A DNA stretch of 64,000 nucleotides from Natronomonas sp. CBA1123 (GCF_009741925.1 NZ_WPCC01000006.1:1-64000), one strand, 5' to 3'; counted from the stretch's first letter, positions 53,328 through 62,395 are shown. The notes: a model not told the origin generated them from the letters alone. Numbers and translations are program-made.

Positions 53328-54126
53328 CGGTGTCTTCCCCGCTTTCGATTGCTGGCGGGTCCTCGGCGGTCAGTTTCGGGCTTCCGAAGATGGAGGTCGA
53401 CGGCGCCACGTTGCCGAACTCGATGCCGCAGTTCGGGCAGGCGGGTTCGGTCAGCAGCGCGATGTCGACGGAGCTCGAACAGCCGCTGCACTTCGCCGAC
53501 CTGATTCCCTCCCGTCCGGCCCGCCGCTTGAGGTCCTCGAGGTGCCGCTCCCGTTCGGTGTCGACGTCGTCGCTTCGGTTCCGTAGCGCCACGACGATGC
53601 GCGCCAGTCGGCCGAGTTTCGACGATACGTCGTCGAGTTGCTCCTCGACTGCCTCGACGCTATCCGAGAGGTTCGCCACGTCGGTTCCGAGCCCGTCGAT
53701 GTCCTCGGCGAGGCCGTCCACTCGTCGGTTCAGTTGGTCGATTTCGGCGTGGTCGTGGTCCGCTGCCGCGCGGTCTTCCAGCCCATCGCGGAGTTGGAGC
53801 ACGCGACTTCTGATGTCCTCGACGTGGTCGTCGAGTTCGGACTCCAAAGAGCCGACGCGGCGCTCCAGTCGCTCGAGTTCCGCTTCGTCGACCGTGTCGA
53901 TTCGGCGCTCGATGTCGTCGAGAAATTCGGCGTCGAGCGTCGGCTTCTCGAAGGACGGCGTTTCGTCGCCATCGAGGTCGGCCGTCGTTCGATAGGTGCT
54001 CAGCAACTGGACGACCAGTTCCTCGCGGTCGACATCGAGGGTGTCGGCCCGGTCGTCGAGCCACCGTTCGAGTTCCGACGGTAGCGTCACCGACATTTCG
54101 GGCTCGTCAGCCGACTCCGTAGCCAT
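53320..54126 (-). CDS. Ribbon-helix-helix, coiled-coil and zinc-ribbon protein
   Basis: A 268-residue protein of three parts. Residues about 10-50 look like a ribbon-helix-helix DNA-binding segment (MSVTLPSELERWLDDRADTL). Residues about 75-210 are a long coiled coil (LERLERRVGSLESELDDHVE). Residues about 215-240 hold a zinc ribbon with CSGC and CPNC. It probably binds DNA as an extended dimer, but this is inference. It overlaps the next gene by eight bases, and TFS follows. Confidence 0.7.
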   Translation of the reverse strand: MATESADEPEMSVTLPSELERWLDDRADTLDVDREELVVQLLSTYRTTADLDGDETPSFEKPTLDAEFLDDIERRIDTVDEAELERLERRVGSLESELDDHVEDIRSRVLQLRDGLEDRAAADHDHAEIDQLNRRVDGLAEDIDGLGTDVANLSDSVEAVEEQLDDVSSKLGRLARIVVALRNRSDDVDTERERHLEDLKRRAGREGIRSAKCSGCSSSVDIALLTEPACPNCGIEFGNVAPSTSIFGSPKLTAEDPPAIESGEDTDE

Positions 54127-54198
54127 TGCTCTCTTTTATCAACGACACGCAGTTAAGGGTTCGGCCGTATCGCGACGTGAACCGGACGGAATCCCCAC

Positions 54199-55035
54199 TC
54201 ACCGGATTTTCCGAACGTCGCTGATGTCGAAGCCGGCATCGCCGATTTCCGTCTCGAAGCGAACGATGTTCTCGTCTTCTATCCGCGAGAGGACCCCGCG
54301 GAACTGTTTTACGACCATCGTTCGCGCGCGGGCGCTCCCGCCGCTTTCCCACTCGAACAGGAGCGTTCCGTCGGCGGCGTCGACGAGTTGGCCGTGTTTC
54401 TCGGCTCCGAGCGTCTCCTGGTTGATGTGAACGAGGATGAGACCGCCCCACTCGTAGGCCGCCCGCGAGAGTCCCTTCAAGAGGACCGGGATGTCGCTCC
54501 ACGGCAGGCTGTCGGTTCGAGAGCCGATGAGGTCGGCGATTGAGTCGATGACGACGACGTTGCCGGCAGCGTGGCTCGTGAGTCGGTCACCGAGTGCCTC
54601 CGTGACCGTCTTTCTGTCCTGGGTCTGTCCCAAATCGGAGATGTTCGCCGTCTTCTCCGCGTACCACTCCCGTGGGACGGGGCTGAGACGGAAGTACTCC
54701 GGCGAGAGGTCGTGAAACGACATGTTGTCGATGCCCGCCTCGACGACCTCTTCGTCCATCGCGAGGGTCATCTCGCGGTTCACCTGCCGTTTCTCGGAGG
54801 TAAAGGAGATGTAGTGGACTTCTTCCGGGGCGGAGGCGCGGTCGTCGATGCCGCCGTAGTAGAGGTCGAACAGCTCGGGGTCGCCCTTCGCGAGGCCGTT
54901 CATGATGGCCGCGGTGTACATGAACTCCCGGGCGCCGGCGCCGGCTTCCCCCGACAGCAGCACGACGCTGCCGGGCGGCGCACCACCCCCGATGGTCGTG
55001 TCCAAGCGTCGAATCCCGAACGGGATGCGGTCCAT
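54199..55035 (-). CDS. RecA/KaiC-superfamily protein with degenerate P-loop
   Basis: A 278-residue RecA/KaiC/RAD55-like protein. Strand-1 context FGIRRLDTTIGGGAPPGSVV is typical of haloarchaeal HTR-like or KaiC-type proteins. The Walker A position reads SGEAGAGAREF, where the usual GKS/T lysine is missing. Walker B is recognisable in NVVVIDSIADLIG. It may have lost ATPase activity and act as a regulator. The ATG at 55035 is chosen; a GTG at 55041 is also in frame. Confidence 0.75.
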   Translation of the reverse strand: MDRIPFGIRRLDTTIGGGAPPGSVVLLSGEAGAGAREFMYTAAIMNGLAKGDPELFDLYYGGIDDRASAPEEVHYISFTSEKRQVNREMTLAMDEEVVEAGIDNMSFHDLSPEYFRLSPVPREWYAEKTANISDLGQTQDRKTVTEALGDRLTSHAAGNVVVIDSIADLIGSRTDSLPWSDIPVLLKGLSRAAYEWGGLILVHINQETLGAEKHGQLVDAADGTLLFEWESGGSARARTMVVKQFRGVLSRIEDENIVRFETEIGDAGFDISDVRKIR

Positions 55036-55068
55036 GCACACCCGTTCGGTCCCCCGGCTTTAAAGCGT

Positions 55069-56040
55069 TTAGTGGGTTTCGACGCGTGCGCCGACGTTTC
55101 GCGGTTCGACCACGCGCACGTCGCCGTCGACGCCCGTCTCCGTAAGTGCAGTTTCGGCGGCTTCTCGCGCCGCCACCGCGGAGTCGGCGTCGGTGACGCC
55201 GTAGACAGCCGGCCCCCACGAGGACTGGCCGACGCCTCGGAGTGCGGGCGTCTCGGCCAACTCGTCGATGAGGCGACCGGCCGGCGGCCGGTACACGCCG
55301 CCCTGTTCGTCGGCGTACCACGCGCCGTTGAGTCTTCCGAAGGCGCCGACCGAATCGCCGAAGGCCGCCAGCCGACCCTCCGCTGCCGCCGGCAGGAGGC
55401 GGCGGACGAGCAGCGAGGCGAGTTCGTCGGCGACGGCCGGGTCGGCGTTCTCGACGACCGACCGCATGCTCTCGTCTTCGGTGGCGCCGCTGCGTCCGGG
55501 TTCGGCGTCGGGCAACACGAGAACGAACCGCCAGTCGGCGGGGAGGTCGTGGCGTGCGACGACCGCCGGCACCTCCCATTCGCCGGGGTCCGGCGGCGCC
55601 GTCGTGAATCGCTCGGTCGGATGGCCGGCATCGACGATGAACCCACCTGCTTCGAAGGCCGCGACGCCGACGCCGCTTCGGCCACCGCGTTCGAGTGCCG
55701 GCGCACGCGCTCGGATGTTCGGGTCGCGGCCATAGACGGTCGCGACGGCCGCGAGCGTCGCCAGCGTGAGTTGCGTTCCGCTCCCCAACCCGACGTGCCG
55801 CGGGAGCGTCTCCTCGACCGTCAACTCGGCGCCCGGCACGTCGAGCACGTCACAGACTGCCTCGGCGTACCCCCTGACGACCGGGTCCTCACAGACGACT
55901 GCCTCGGCCCGCTCGGCTTCGAGAACGACCCGTGGCTCGTCGAGGGCGACGCCGACGCCGCCGTAGAGCCGTTCGTGGGCCAGCGAGAGGTTTCCGAAGC
56001 CGACGTGGAGGCGAGCGCCGGCTTCGACACGGGCGCGCAT
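55069..56040 (-). CDS. Beta-ribofuranosylaminobenzene 5'-phosphate synthase family protein
   Basis: A 323-residue GHMP-kinase-fold protein of the beta-RFAP synthase family, which couples p-aminobenzoate (or a hydroxybenzoate) to PRPP in modified-folate (methanopterin-type) synthesis. The glycine-rich motif is LPRHVGLGSGTQLTLA. RLHVGFGNLS and GGRSGVGVAAFEAGGFIVD are family signatures. Its role in a haloarchaeon that uses tetrahydrofolate-type cofactors is uncertain. It starts at the ATG at 56040. Confidence 0.85.
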   Translation of the reverse strand: MRARVEAGARLHVGFGNLSLAHERLYGGVGVALDEPRVVLEAERAEAVVCEDPVVRGYAEAVCDVLDVPGAELTVEETLPRHVGLGSGTQLTLATLAAVATVYGRDPNIRARAPALERGGRSGVGVAAFEAGGFIVDAGHPTERFTTAPPDPGEWEVPAVVARHDLPADWRFVLVLPDAEPGRSGATEDESMRSVVENADPAVADELASLLVRRLLPAAAEGRLAAFGDSVGAFGRLNGAWYADEQGGVYRPPAGRLIDELAETPALRGVGQSSWGPAVYGVTDADSAVAAREAAETALTETGVDGDVRVVEPRNVGARVETH

Positions 56041-56098
56041 GCTCTGTCGTTCGACGCTGGCCGGGTTGTGCGTTTCGACAGCGGCAGCGATTCACGCC

Positions 56099-56239
56099 TC
56101 AGAGGTCCCGGGACTGCGAGAGGTTCCACAGCTCGCCGCCGCAGGCCGTACAGACGAGCGATTCCGCGTGTTCGGTTCGCCGACCACAGTCGAAGCACTC
56201 GTACAGTTCGGTCCCCGATTTCTGCGTAGCTGGTCGCAT
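56099..56239 (-). CDS. Rubrerythrin-like zinc-ribbon microprotein, 46 aa
   Basis: A 46-residue protein with pairs CFDC and CTAC separated by 16 residues, reading MRPATQKSGTELYECFDCG and then LVCTACGGELWNL. It resembles the short rubrerythrin-like domain proteins common in haloarchaea. Its function is unknown. It lies upstream of beta-RFAP synthase on the same strand, with 58 bp between. Confidence 0.75.
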   Translation of the reverse strand: MRPATQKSGTELYECFDCGRRTEHAESLVCTACGGELWNLSQSRDL

Positions 56240-56431
56240 ATCCAACCGTGAGTTGTGAGGTAGCTTAACTCACACCCTAATATTACTAGTAACGTACAGT
56301 CTCTTTCCGTAAAAAATGGACGTTCGGACATTTTTCACCGGTGAAAAGAGACCATATTCCGAGCGCAAAACAGCCTGCAAGAAGTGAGTCGATTGCTGGT
56401 CGTTAAGTCGGTCGACGGCGAGGGTGTACAC

Positions 56432-58189
56432 ATGAGCCAACAGGAGCCACCCGAGCGGGAGGCCGACGAGGGCGGGAAGCCGGAGCACCTCCGCAGCCGC
56501 GAAGTCACCGAGGGGACCGAACGTGCCCCGCACCGCGCGATGTTCCGCGCGATGGGGTACGACGACGAGGACCTCGCCTCGCCGATGGTCGGCGTCGCCA
56601 ACCCCGCCGCCGACATCACGCCGTGTAACGTCCACCTCGACGACGTGGCGCAGTCGGCGGTCGACGGCGTCGACGGCGCCGGCGGCATGCCGATCGAGTT
56701 CGGCACAATCACCATCTCCGACGCCATCTCGATGGGAACCGAGGGGATGAAAGCCAGCCTCATCTCCCGGGAAGTCATCGCCGACTCCGTCGAGTTGGTC
56801 GCCTTCGGCGAGCGCATGGACGCCCTCGTCACTGTCGCGGGCTGTGACAAGAACCTCCCCGGCATGATGATGGCCTCCATCCGGACGGACCTCCCCTCCG
56901 TGTTCCTCTACGGCGGGTCCATCATGCCCGGCGAACACGACGGGCGTGAAATCACGATTCAGAACGTCTTCGAGGGCGTCGGCGCCGTCGCCTCCGGCGA
57001 CATGAGCGAAGCGGAACTCGAAGAGATGGAACACCACGCCTGTCCCGGCGCCGGGTCCTGCGGTGGGATGTTCACCGCCAACACGATGGCTTCCATCAGC
57101 GAGGCGCTCGGGATGGCGCCGCTCGGGTCGGCCTCCCCGCCCGCCGAAGGCGACGAGCGCTACGAGGTCGCCGAACGCGCCGGCGAACTCGTCCTCGAGT
57201 GCGTCCAGGAGGACCGCAAGCCCTCCGACATCCTCACGAAGGAGTCCTTCGAGAACGCCATCGCCGTCCAAGTCGCCTTGGGTGGGTCGACCAACGGCGT
57301 CCTCCACGTCCTCGCGTTGGCCGCCGAGGCCGGCATCGACCTCGACATCACCGAGTTCGACGAGATATCGAAGCGCACGCCAAAAATCGCCAACCTCCAG
57401 CCCGGCGGGACGCGTGTGATGAACGACCTCCACGAAATCGGGGGCGTGCCGGTCGTCATCCGGCGTCTGCTGGAGGGCGGTTACATCCACGGCGACGCAA
57501 TGACCGTCACCGGCCGTACCATCGAGGAGGAACTCGACGTGCTCGAAGAGACCGGCCACCTCCCCGACGACGAAGACATCGAGGCGGACTTCCTCTACAC
57601 CGTCGACGACCCCATCCACGAGGAGGGCGCCATCAAGATTCTCACCGGCAACCTCGCTCCCGACGGCGCGGTGCTGAAGGTGACCGGCGACGACGCCTTT
57701 TTCCACGAGGGGCCGGCCCGCGTCTTCGAAGACGAGGAGTCGGCGATGAAGTACGTCCAGGAGGACCGAATCGAATCCGGCGACGTCATCATCATCCGCA
57801 ACGAGGGCCCGCAGGGCGGCCCCGGGATGCGGGAGATGCTCGGCGTGACCGCCGCCGTCGTCGGCGCCGGCCACGAGGACGACGTGGCGATGCTCACCGA
57901 CGGCCGCTTCTCGGGGGCGACCCGCGGCCCGATGATAGGCCATGCGGCCCCCGAGGCGTTCGTCGGCGGTCCCATCGGGGCCCTCGAGGACGGCGACCAC
58001 GTTACCATCGACATCCCCGAACGGAGCATCGAGGTCGACCTCACCGACGAAGAACTCGAAGCGCGTCTCGAGGACTGGGAACAGCCCGAGCCCTCGTATC
58101 CGACGGGCGTGTTGGCGAAGTACGGCATGGCATTCGGCTCTGCCGCCAACGGCGCGGTGACGAACCCCGGCGTGAAGCGCGACGACTGA
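56432..58189 (+). CDS. ilvD: Dihydroxy-acid dehydratase
   Basis: A 585-residue IlvD/Edd family enzyme that converts dihydroxy-acids to 2-keto acids in branched-chain amino acid synthesis. The Fe-S cluster cysteines are in [14 protein letters not shown] and [16 protein letters not shown], plus the [12 protein letters not shown] Cys. [14 protein letters not shown] and [20 protein letters not shown] are family signatures. The ATG at 56432 is chosen because a further in-frame start upstream encodes a non-conserved stretch. It converges on a DUF2391-type gene across the hairpin repeat. Confidence 0.95.
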   Translation: MSQQEPPEREADEGGKPEHLRSREVTEGTERAPHRAMFRAMGYDDEDLASPMVGVANPAADITPCNVHLDDVAQSAVDGVDGAGGMPIEFGTITISDAISMGTEGMKASLISREVIADSVELVAFGERMDALVTVAGCDKNLPGMMMASIRTDLPSVFLYGGSIMPGEHDGREITIQNVFEGVGAVASGDMSEAELEEMEHHACPGAGSCGGMFTANTMASISEALGMAPLGSASPPAEGDERYEVAERAGELVLECVQEDRKPSDILTKESFENAIAVQVALGGSTNGVLHVLALAAEAGIDLDITEFDEISKRTPKIANLQPGGTRVMNDLHEIGGVPVVIRRLLEGGYIHGDAMTVTGRTIEEELDVLEETGHLPDDEDIEADFLYTVDDPIHEEGAIKILTGNLAPDGAVLKVTGDDAFFHEGPARVFEDEESAMKYVQEDRIESGDVIIIRNEGPQGGPGMREMLGVTAAVVGAGHEDDVAMLTDGRFSGATRGPMIGHAAPEAFVGGPIGALEDGDHVTIDIPERSIEVDLTDEELEARLEDWEQPEPSYPTGVLAKYGMAFGSAANGAVTNPGVKRDD

Positions 58190-58200
58190 ACGCGGTTCTC

Positions 58201-58304
58201 CGGCGGCTGTGCCGCCGGTAGCGGCGAGTGACCGTAGGGAACGAGCCGCTATTTTTCATCGAAGTTTTTGCCGGGTGGCCGCAGGCCACCCGTGCAAAAA
58301 GTTC
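58201..58304. repeat. Dispersed hairpin repeat, copy 2
   Basis: Two hairpins are present. One is CGGCGGC-TGT-GCCGCCG at 58201-58217. The other is a long stem CGGGTGGCC-GCA-GGCCACCCG at 58272-58292, extended by GAAGTTTTTGC (58261-58271) against GCAAAAAGTTC (58294-58304). Read on the minus strand, it shares borders and order with copy 1: CTTTTT-x-CACGGG, hairpin, CGGCAAAAACTT, four bases, an A/T stretch, GCG, then a GGCGGC-type hairpin. Both copies lie between convergent genes. Confidence 0.7.
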
Positions 58305-58310
58305 GTGGTT

Positions 58311-58961
58311 CTAGAACCGCCCCTCCTCGTCGCCGATACCCAACCGCTCGCCGAGTTCCTCGAGTTCGTCGTTGATGTCGGTCCCGGACGATTCACCGGG
58401 GAGGATATCGCCCAGCGCGGCCCCGAAGGAGGCGACCGTCCAGACCACGGAGATGCGGGCGAGAGCGACCGAGGGGTCGGCCCAGTCGATGCGGCCCCAC
58501 AGCGTCATCGTGAACGCTGCGGTGAGGAACGCGACGATGAGGACGCCGGCGAGTCGCCGCGGTACGAGGCCGAAGATGGGTCGGTTGACGATTACCTCAC
58601 GGAAGTCGGCGAAGTACAGCAGAGAAATCGCCATCAGGACGACGAAGGCGGCGTTCACTAGGAACAACACCGGCGTCGAAAGGAGATACGCAGCGATGTC
58701 GAAGACGCCGTCTTCGACCAACATCGGAATCGAGAGGATAATCGCGCCGACGGTGGCCTCCGCGATGTCGCGTCGGGTGAACTTCCGGATGGTCTCCGAG
58801 ACGGACGGCTCCGGCAGACGGTCCACGAGGGACATCACGTCACGGACCTCCCGTCGCTCGGCGTCGTCGTCGACGGTGGCTTCCAGCTCCGCGAGTTGCG
58901 AGCGGATTTCCCCGACTGCGACGTCTTCGAGGTCCGAGTCGCTCGACCCCTCGTTGCTCAC
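58311..58961 (-). CDS. DUF2391-like integral membrane protein
   Basis: A 216-residue protein. The first 75 residues are hydrophilic and acidic (SQLAELEATVDDDAERREV). Four hydrophobic segments follow at about 88-110, 112-135, 145-160 and 165-190 (TVGAIILSIPMLVED, LAGVLIVAFLTAAFTMTLWG). This agrees with the DUF2391 family of putative integral membrane proteins. The start codon is GTG at 58961. Its stop is seven bases from the repeat. Confidence 0.65.
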   Translation of the reverse strand: MSNEGSSDSDLEDVAVGEIRSQLAELEATVDDDAERREVRDVMSLVDRLPEPSVSETIRKFTRRDIAEATVGAIILSIPMLVEDGVFDIAAYLLSTPVLFLVNAAFVVLMAISLLYFADFREVIVNRPIFGLVPRRLAGVLIVAFLTAAFTMTLWGRIDWADPSVALARISVVWTVASFGAALGDILPGESSGTDINDELEELGERLGIGDEEGRF

Positions 58962-59022
58962 GGCCGTACGTCGGCCGGCCGTTCGAAAAAAGTTGCGTGC
59001 GGTTGTGTCGAGTCGCCGCCGT

Positions 59023-59388
59023 TCAGTCGTCGGGTTCGACGACCGTCGGGTCGTCGCCGTCGTCGCCGCGAACCGTCACGCTGTGTCGCGTGTGGCGGGC
59101 GTGAGTCTCCGCCCAGCGCTGTGCGGGCCGCTCCGAGAGGAACTCGTCGCCGTCGGGACACTGTCGGCAGGCGACGACCCACGGCGTCACCTCGTCGGGG
59201 AAGTGTCCGGTGTGGCGTTTGTGGTCCAACGCGAACCGTTCGAGCGCCTGATTGCCGACGCGAAGGTCGTCGAGTTCGTATTCGAGGTCCCACTCCCGGT
59301 TACACTGGGTACACGACACGGTGGGCGTGTCGTCGATTTCGTCCGGACAGCCGACCTCGTCGGTGTCTCCATCGAATCCGTCGGGCAC
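59023..59388 (-). CDS. Cys/His-rich hypothetical protein, 121 aa
   Basis: A 121-residue acidic protein with a CTQC pair and a later CRQC pair flanked by His-rich stretches (ERFALDHKRHTGHFPDE and ETHARHTRHSV). The spacing Cys-Cys-His-His suggests two zinc-finger-like units. The GTG at 59388 is chosen because it lies 25 nt after a TATA-like GCATATATAC centred at 59413. An in-frame GTG at 59436 would lie upstream of that TATA. Its function is unknown. Confidence 0.6.
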   Translation of the reverse strand: MPDGFDGDTDEVGCPDEIDDTPTVSCTQCNREWDLEYELDDLRVGNQALERFALDHKRHTGHFPDEVTPWVVACRQCPDGDEFLSERPAQRWAETHARHTRHSVTVRGDDGDDPTVVEPDD

Positions 59389-59408
59389 ATCTGGCGTTAC
59401 ACATCCCC

Positions 59409-59418
59409 GTATATATGC
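59409..59418 (-). promoter_or_regulatory. TATA-like box deciding the start of the Cys/His-rich gene
   Basis: Read leftward it is GCATATATAC. Its 25-nt spacing to GTG 59388 indicates a leaderless transcript starting at or near that codon. Confidence 0.55.
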
Positions 59419-59473
59419 ACACAGGTTCGTCGCCACGGACCGCCGGGCAGTTCAGACGAAACCACGCCGAGAC

Positions 59474-59983
59474 TCACTCCGGGAGGTAGAAGTCGGACTT
59501 CGTGTGTCGGTGAGGGGAGGCGTTCTTCAGTTTCGCGATTTTCGCCGGACTCCGATTGCGGACGATGACCACGTCGTAGGCTTCGTCGGTGGCGACGTTA
59601 CCGCCGACGCTCGAGACGCTCGTCACCAGGTGGCCGGCGTTGTCGCTGCCGATGAACACCATCGATACGTCCTCCCGTTTGGCGACTTTTCGGATGCGAG
59701 TCGAGATGGACCCCGACGGTGCGTACTTGTCGACCGTCTTGTGTCTGAAGTCCGCACTCGGCGCCAGTCCCACGACCTGCTCGTGTAATTTCGAGACGAT
59801 GGGCTGCATGGCGAAGGGCTCTTCCTCGCCGAGCCAGCCACGTTTCCTCGCGTAGCCGGCGTTCCCCTTCGGAATGACGCTTACGGCCAACACGTCTTCG
59901 TCGAACACGACCGCGAACTCCGTCGCACGGACGAGCGCCGCCTCGGCGAGTTCGGACCCGTCGAACGGGACGAGGAGAGTCAT
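59474..59983 (-). CDS. Universal stress protein (UspA family)
   Basis: A 169-residue UspA-type protein beginning MTLLVPFDGSELAEAAL. The signature region is FIGSDNAGHLVTSVSSVGGN followed by AYDVVIVRNRSP. The glycine-rich nucleotide-binding pattern is less canonical than in the two other intact UspA genes (no GxHG), so ATP binding is uncertain. A basic/polar C-terminal extension (SPHRHTKSDF) of about 25 residues follows. Confidence 0.8.
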   Translation of the reverse strand: MTLLVPFDGSELAEAALVRATEFAVVFDEDVLAVSVIPKGNAGYARKRGWLGEEEPFAMQPIVSKLHEQVVGLAPSADFRHKTVDKYAPSGSISTRIRKVAKREDVSMVFIGSDNAGHLVTSVSSVGGNVATDEAYDVVIVRNRSPAKIAKLKNASPHRHTKSDFYLPE

Positions 59984-60079
59984 ACGCGAGTTCGGCGACG
60001 GGAGAGTGTTAAAGGTCCGGTCACGGAGATTTCTAGCGACGGGCCCCGTCGAATCGGGTCGAATTGTCCCGGATAGCCA

Positions 60080-61024
60080 TCACAGTACGCCGACACTGGC
60101 TCGTGCCCGTCGCCGAAACGCCGTGTCGAACGACGAAAGCGTCGTTCCTTCCGACTCGAGGTCCCGGAGTCGCTCAGCTACCGTGGCGTCGATACTCGGC
60201 ATGAGGATGGCCGAGGCCACGCCGGTGGCGACCGTTCGAGTCCGCCAGTCGACGTACCGGGGTGCCAGCCACGACGGCCAGTCAGCGAGCAAAACGGCGT
60301 TCCGCCACGCGAAGTGTCTGCTCCCCGCGAGACCCGAAAGCGAGAGTCGCTCGTCGAATTCCCCGAGAGCCGCGTCAAGTTCGGAGATGCCCTCCGCACC
60401 GTACACCGAAGCGAGCGTCTCCTGGACCACGTCGGTGAGCCGTTCGAGAACATCGTTTATCCGGTCGTGGTCCGCCCGCTTCGCTTCGCGGTTCGGGTCG
60501 ATAGCGACTTCGTCGAGTGCGTACGTGAGGTCGTAGTTGATGTGGGCGTTGATGCCGAGCAGCGCGTCCTGCGTGACGAGCGTCTCACCCCGAAGGGATG
60601 CGGCGAAGGCGATTCGCCACGGGCGTGGGACGGCACCGAACTCACGCCGCTCGAAGGCGAGAAGCGCCCGGCGGTAGTGTTCGGCGAACGTGACGAGGTA
60701 CGCCCGGACCCACTCCGAATCCTCGAAAGTCGCCGAATCGATACCCGCTCGAACGGCCTCCGTCATGGTGCTGTACACCGTGAGAAACACCGAGCGTCTG
60801 TCGTTTCGGTCCCGGAGGTGCGCCGCCGCGTTCGCCAACCGTTCTGCAGCGTCGTCGACGGAGTCGAACGGCTCCGACAGGAGTTCGAGCAGCCGCTCGT
60901 CGGACGGGGTTTCGGCGACGCTTCGGAGACGGGCTTCGGTGGCCGTCCGAATCCCGCGACGATAACTCGAGAGAAGCGCCCACAACTCCTCGATTACTGG
61001 TGCGTGGGTTCGTAGTGGACTCAT
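60080..61024 (-). CDS. DUF5995-like protein
   Basis: A 314-residue helical protein. The conserved core is TQDALLGINAHINYDLTYAL, the pattern I associate with DUF5995. Earlier helices include FLTVYSTMTEAVRAGID. The His-x-Asn and Asp residues could be ligands but no function is known. It starts at the ATG at 61024 (MSPLRTHAPVIEE). Confidence 0.65.
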   Translation of the reverse strand: MSPLRTHAPVIEELWALLSSYRRGIRTATEARLRSVAETPSDERLLELLSEPFDSVDDAAERLANAAAHLRDRNDRRSVFLTVYSTMTEAVRAGIDSATFEDSEWVRAYLVTFAEHYRRALLAFERREFGAVPRPWRIAFAASLRGETLVTQDALLGINAHINYDLTYALDEVAIDPNREAKRADHDRINDVLERLTDVVQETLASVYGAEGISELDAALGEFDERLSLSGLAGSRHFAWRNAVLLADWPSWLAPRYVDWRTRTVATGVASAILMPSIDATVAERLRDLESEGTTLSSFDTAFRRRARASVGVL

Positions 61025-61038
61025 TGGTTCTGCGGTCG

Positions 61039-61338
61039 CTACTCCGAGCGTCTCCGTTCAGGGCGCTCGACGGCAATCGTTCCGTCGTGGTCGTCTTTGA
61101 CGACAATCGAGACCGCGGACACTATCGATCCCTCACCGCCGGTGACAGAGAGGGGTTGGCGACTCGTGTGTTCGTGTACCGCCGTTCGCTCACCCAGCCC
61201 GAAGAACACCTCGTTCGTCGAGAGCCTCCTGTTCCCGTCGAAGGGGTCCTCAACCCCCGGCTTTACGTGCACCCCTGTCTCGAACATGGTCCCATCTCGT
61301 CGTTCAACATCAGTCTCACCCAGCCGTACAACATCCAT
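61039..61338 (-). CDS. Possible small protein, 99 aa
   Basis: A 99-codon frame from ATG 61338 (MDVVRLGETDVERRDGT) with mixed polar and beta-like content (EGSIVSAVSIVVKDDHDGT). A TATA-like GGTATATCC lies about 27 nt upstream of the ATG (61363-61371). It ends 14 bp before the DUF5995-like gene on the same strand. I recognise no family, and alternative frames on the other strand have lower coding character. It is a tentative gene. Confidence 0.4.
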   Translation of the reverse strand: MDVVRLGETDVERRDGTMFETGVHVKPGVEDPFDGNRRLSTNEVFFGLGERTAVHEHTSRQPLSVTGGEGSIVSAVSIVVKDDHDGTIAVERPERRRSE

Positions 61339-61428
61339 GCCAGATGTACGCACACGGAAGGATATACCTACCGCCGAGATGGTATTAGGCGGTTGATAAC
61401 AATCCGAGATGTTCCCGTTTTGTTCCGT

Positions 61429-61539
61429 ATGTCCGTCTGGCTCGTGTCGGCGTTCCTGCTGTGGGCGCTCGGCATCGCCCTCTTTTGGGCGTTGCTGTAC
61501 GGTTACGGGGAGCAACAGGGAACGCTCGACGGCTACTGA
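61429..61539 (+). CDS. Single-pass membrane peptide, 36 aa
   Basis: A 36-residue peptide: MSVWLVSAFLLWALGIALFW followed by a short polar tail ending TLDGY. It is a single hydrophobic helix. It sits alone downstream of the tentative 99-aa gene on the other strand. Small haloarchaeal membrane peptides of this type are common; its function is unknown. Confidence 0.5.
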   Translation: MSVWLVSAFLLWALGIALFWALLYGYGEQQGTLDGY

Positions 61540-61916
61540 GGCGTCTACGCGATACCGTGTTCGGGTTACAAACGTAATCGCCGTTATACGACTACCGCGA
61601 AACACGGCCGTGCGGTTCGACCTATCTGGTTAACTTCGCTGGCGTTTCATCGTGAACACTCCAGTATCAATATCGGAATCCGGGGACGCTCCACCGCCCC
61701 CGGCTGACCATGAAGACCCGGAACCGCATCCTATTGGGACAGCGCGAAGGACATCGTTATTCGGTTTTTACCGGGGTCGTAGGGGCGGCTTTACGGTATC
61801 TGCTCTGATGGTTTTCGATGGACAACACCGTATTCCTGTTTCGTCGTCGGAAAGCGCCGTCATCGAGAGTCATACGTTGTCCGGTGTTTTTGTGACTACG
61901 GGCCGACTGAGAGGTC
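61540..61916. other. 377-bp gap without a supported gene
   Basis: Open frames here have poor coding character. A 32-codon frame at 61709-61807 (MKTRNRILLGQREGHR onward, ending RYLL) is the best small candidate but has no supporting promoter. No strong hairpin or repeat was seen. Confidence 0.4.
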
Positions 61917-62075
61917 ATGGCCTCGAAGCCGCAGGTTCAATGTCCACTCTGCCATCTGGAACTCGACGACTCGGAGCATCTCCAGGACCATCTGGTCGAG
62001 TCCCATTCCTCGAGCGAGCTGGCTGAGGCCATCGTCTCCCGGTGGGAGGCGACCGAATACGGGTACGACTCTTGA
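61917..62075 (+). CDS. C2H2-type zinc-finger microprotein, 52 aa
   Basis: A 52-residue protein with the pattern CPLC-x9-HLxDHLxxxH, reading MASKPQVQCPLCHLELDDSE then HLQDHLVESHSS. This is the classical C2H2 arrangement, rare in Archaea but present in haloarchaeal microproteins. The C-terminal part (ELAEAIVSRWEATEYGYDS) is helical. It may bind nucleic acid or protein; the role is unknown. Confidence 0.65.
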   Translation: MASKPQVQCPLCHLELDDSEHLQDHLVESHSSSELAEAIVSRWEATEYGYDS

Positions 62076-62242
62076 GGGGTGTCGTCAGGCTGTGCCGCCG
62101 TCGGTCCAGACCACATCGGTATGACTCGTCTCACGGCCAGCGGTGCCTCATCGAATGTCAAGCCGGAGCTCAACTGAGGGGACGGTCACTGCTGGAATCG
62201 AGGTTACGGTTAGTTAGAAAAGCGAAATTGATTTTATGGCCG

Positions 62243-62395
62243 CTACGCCGGCCGCTCACCCGACCGAATATTCGTCAGCGTGAGCGTCCACACGGCCCTG
62301 CAGTTCGAGCATTCCAATTTCACGTTCTTCGTCTCCTTCCCCCGCGTAAACTCAGAGATATCGTGACCGCAGTCACACGAGAATTCAACCTCCAT
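62243..62395 (-). CDS. Zinc-ribbon microprotein, 50 aa
   Basis: A 50-residue protein with CDCGH near residue 7 and CSNC near residue 30 (MEVEFSCDCGHDISEF and KLECSNCRAVWTLT). It matches a small zinc ribbon. It starts at the ATG at 62395; an AT-rich stretch lies upstream. It is 180 bp downstream of the tRNA-Pro gene on the same strand. Confidence 0.65.
   Translation of the reverse strand: MEVEFSCDCGHDISEFTRGKETKNVKLECSNCRAVWTLTLTNIRSGERPA

Noticed and set aside
61652-62026. 124-codon plus-strand frame
   Set aside because: Pro/Ser/Arg-rich, GTG start without promoter, and it overlaps the C2H2 microprotein in another frame.
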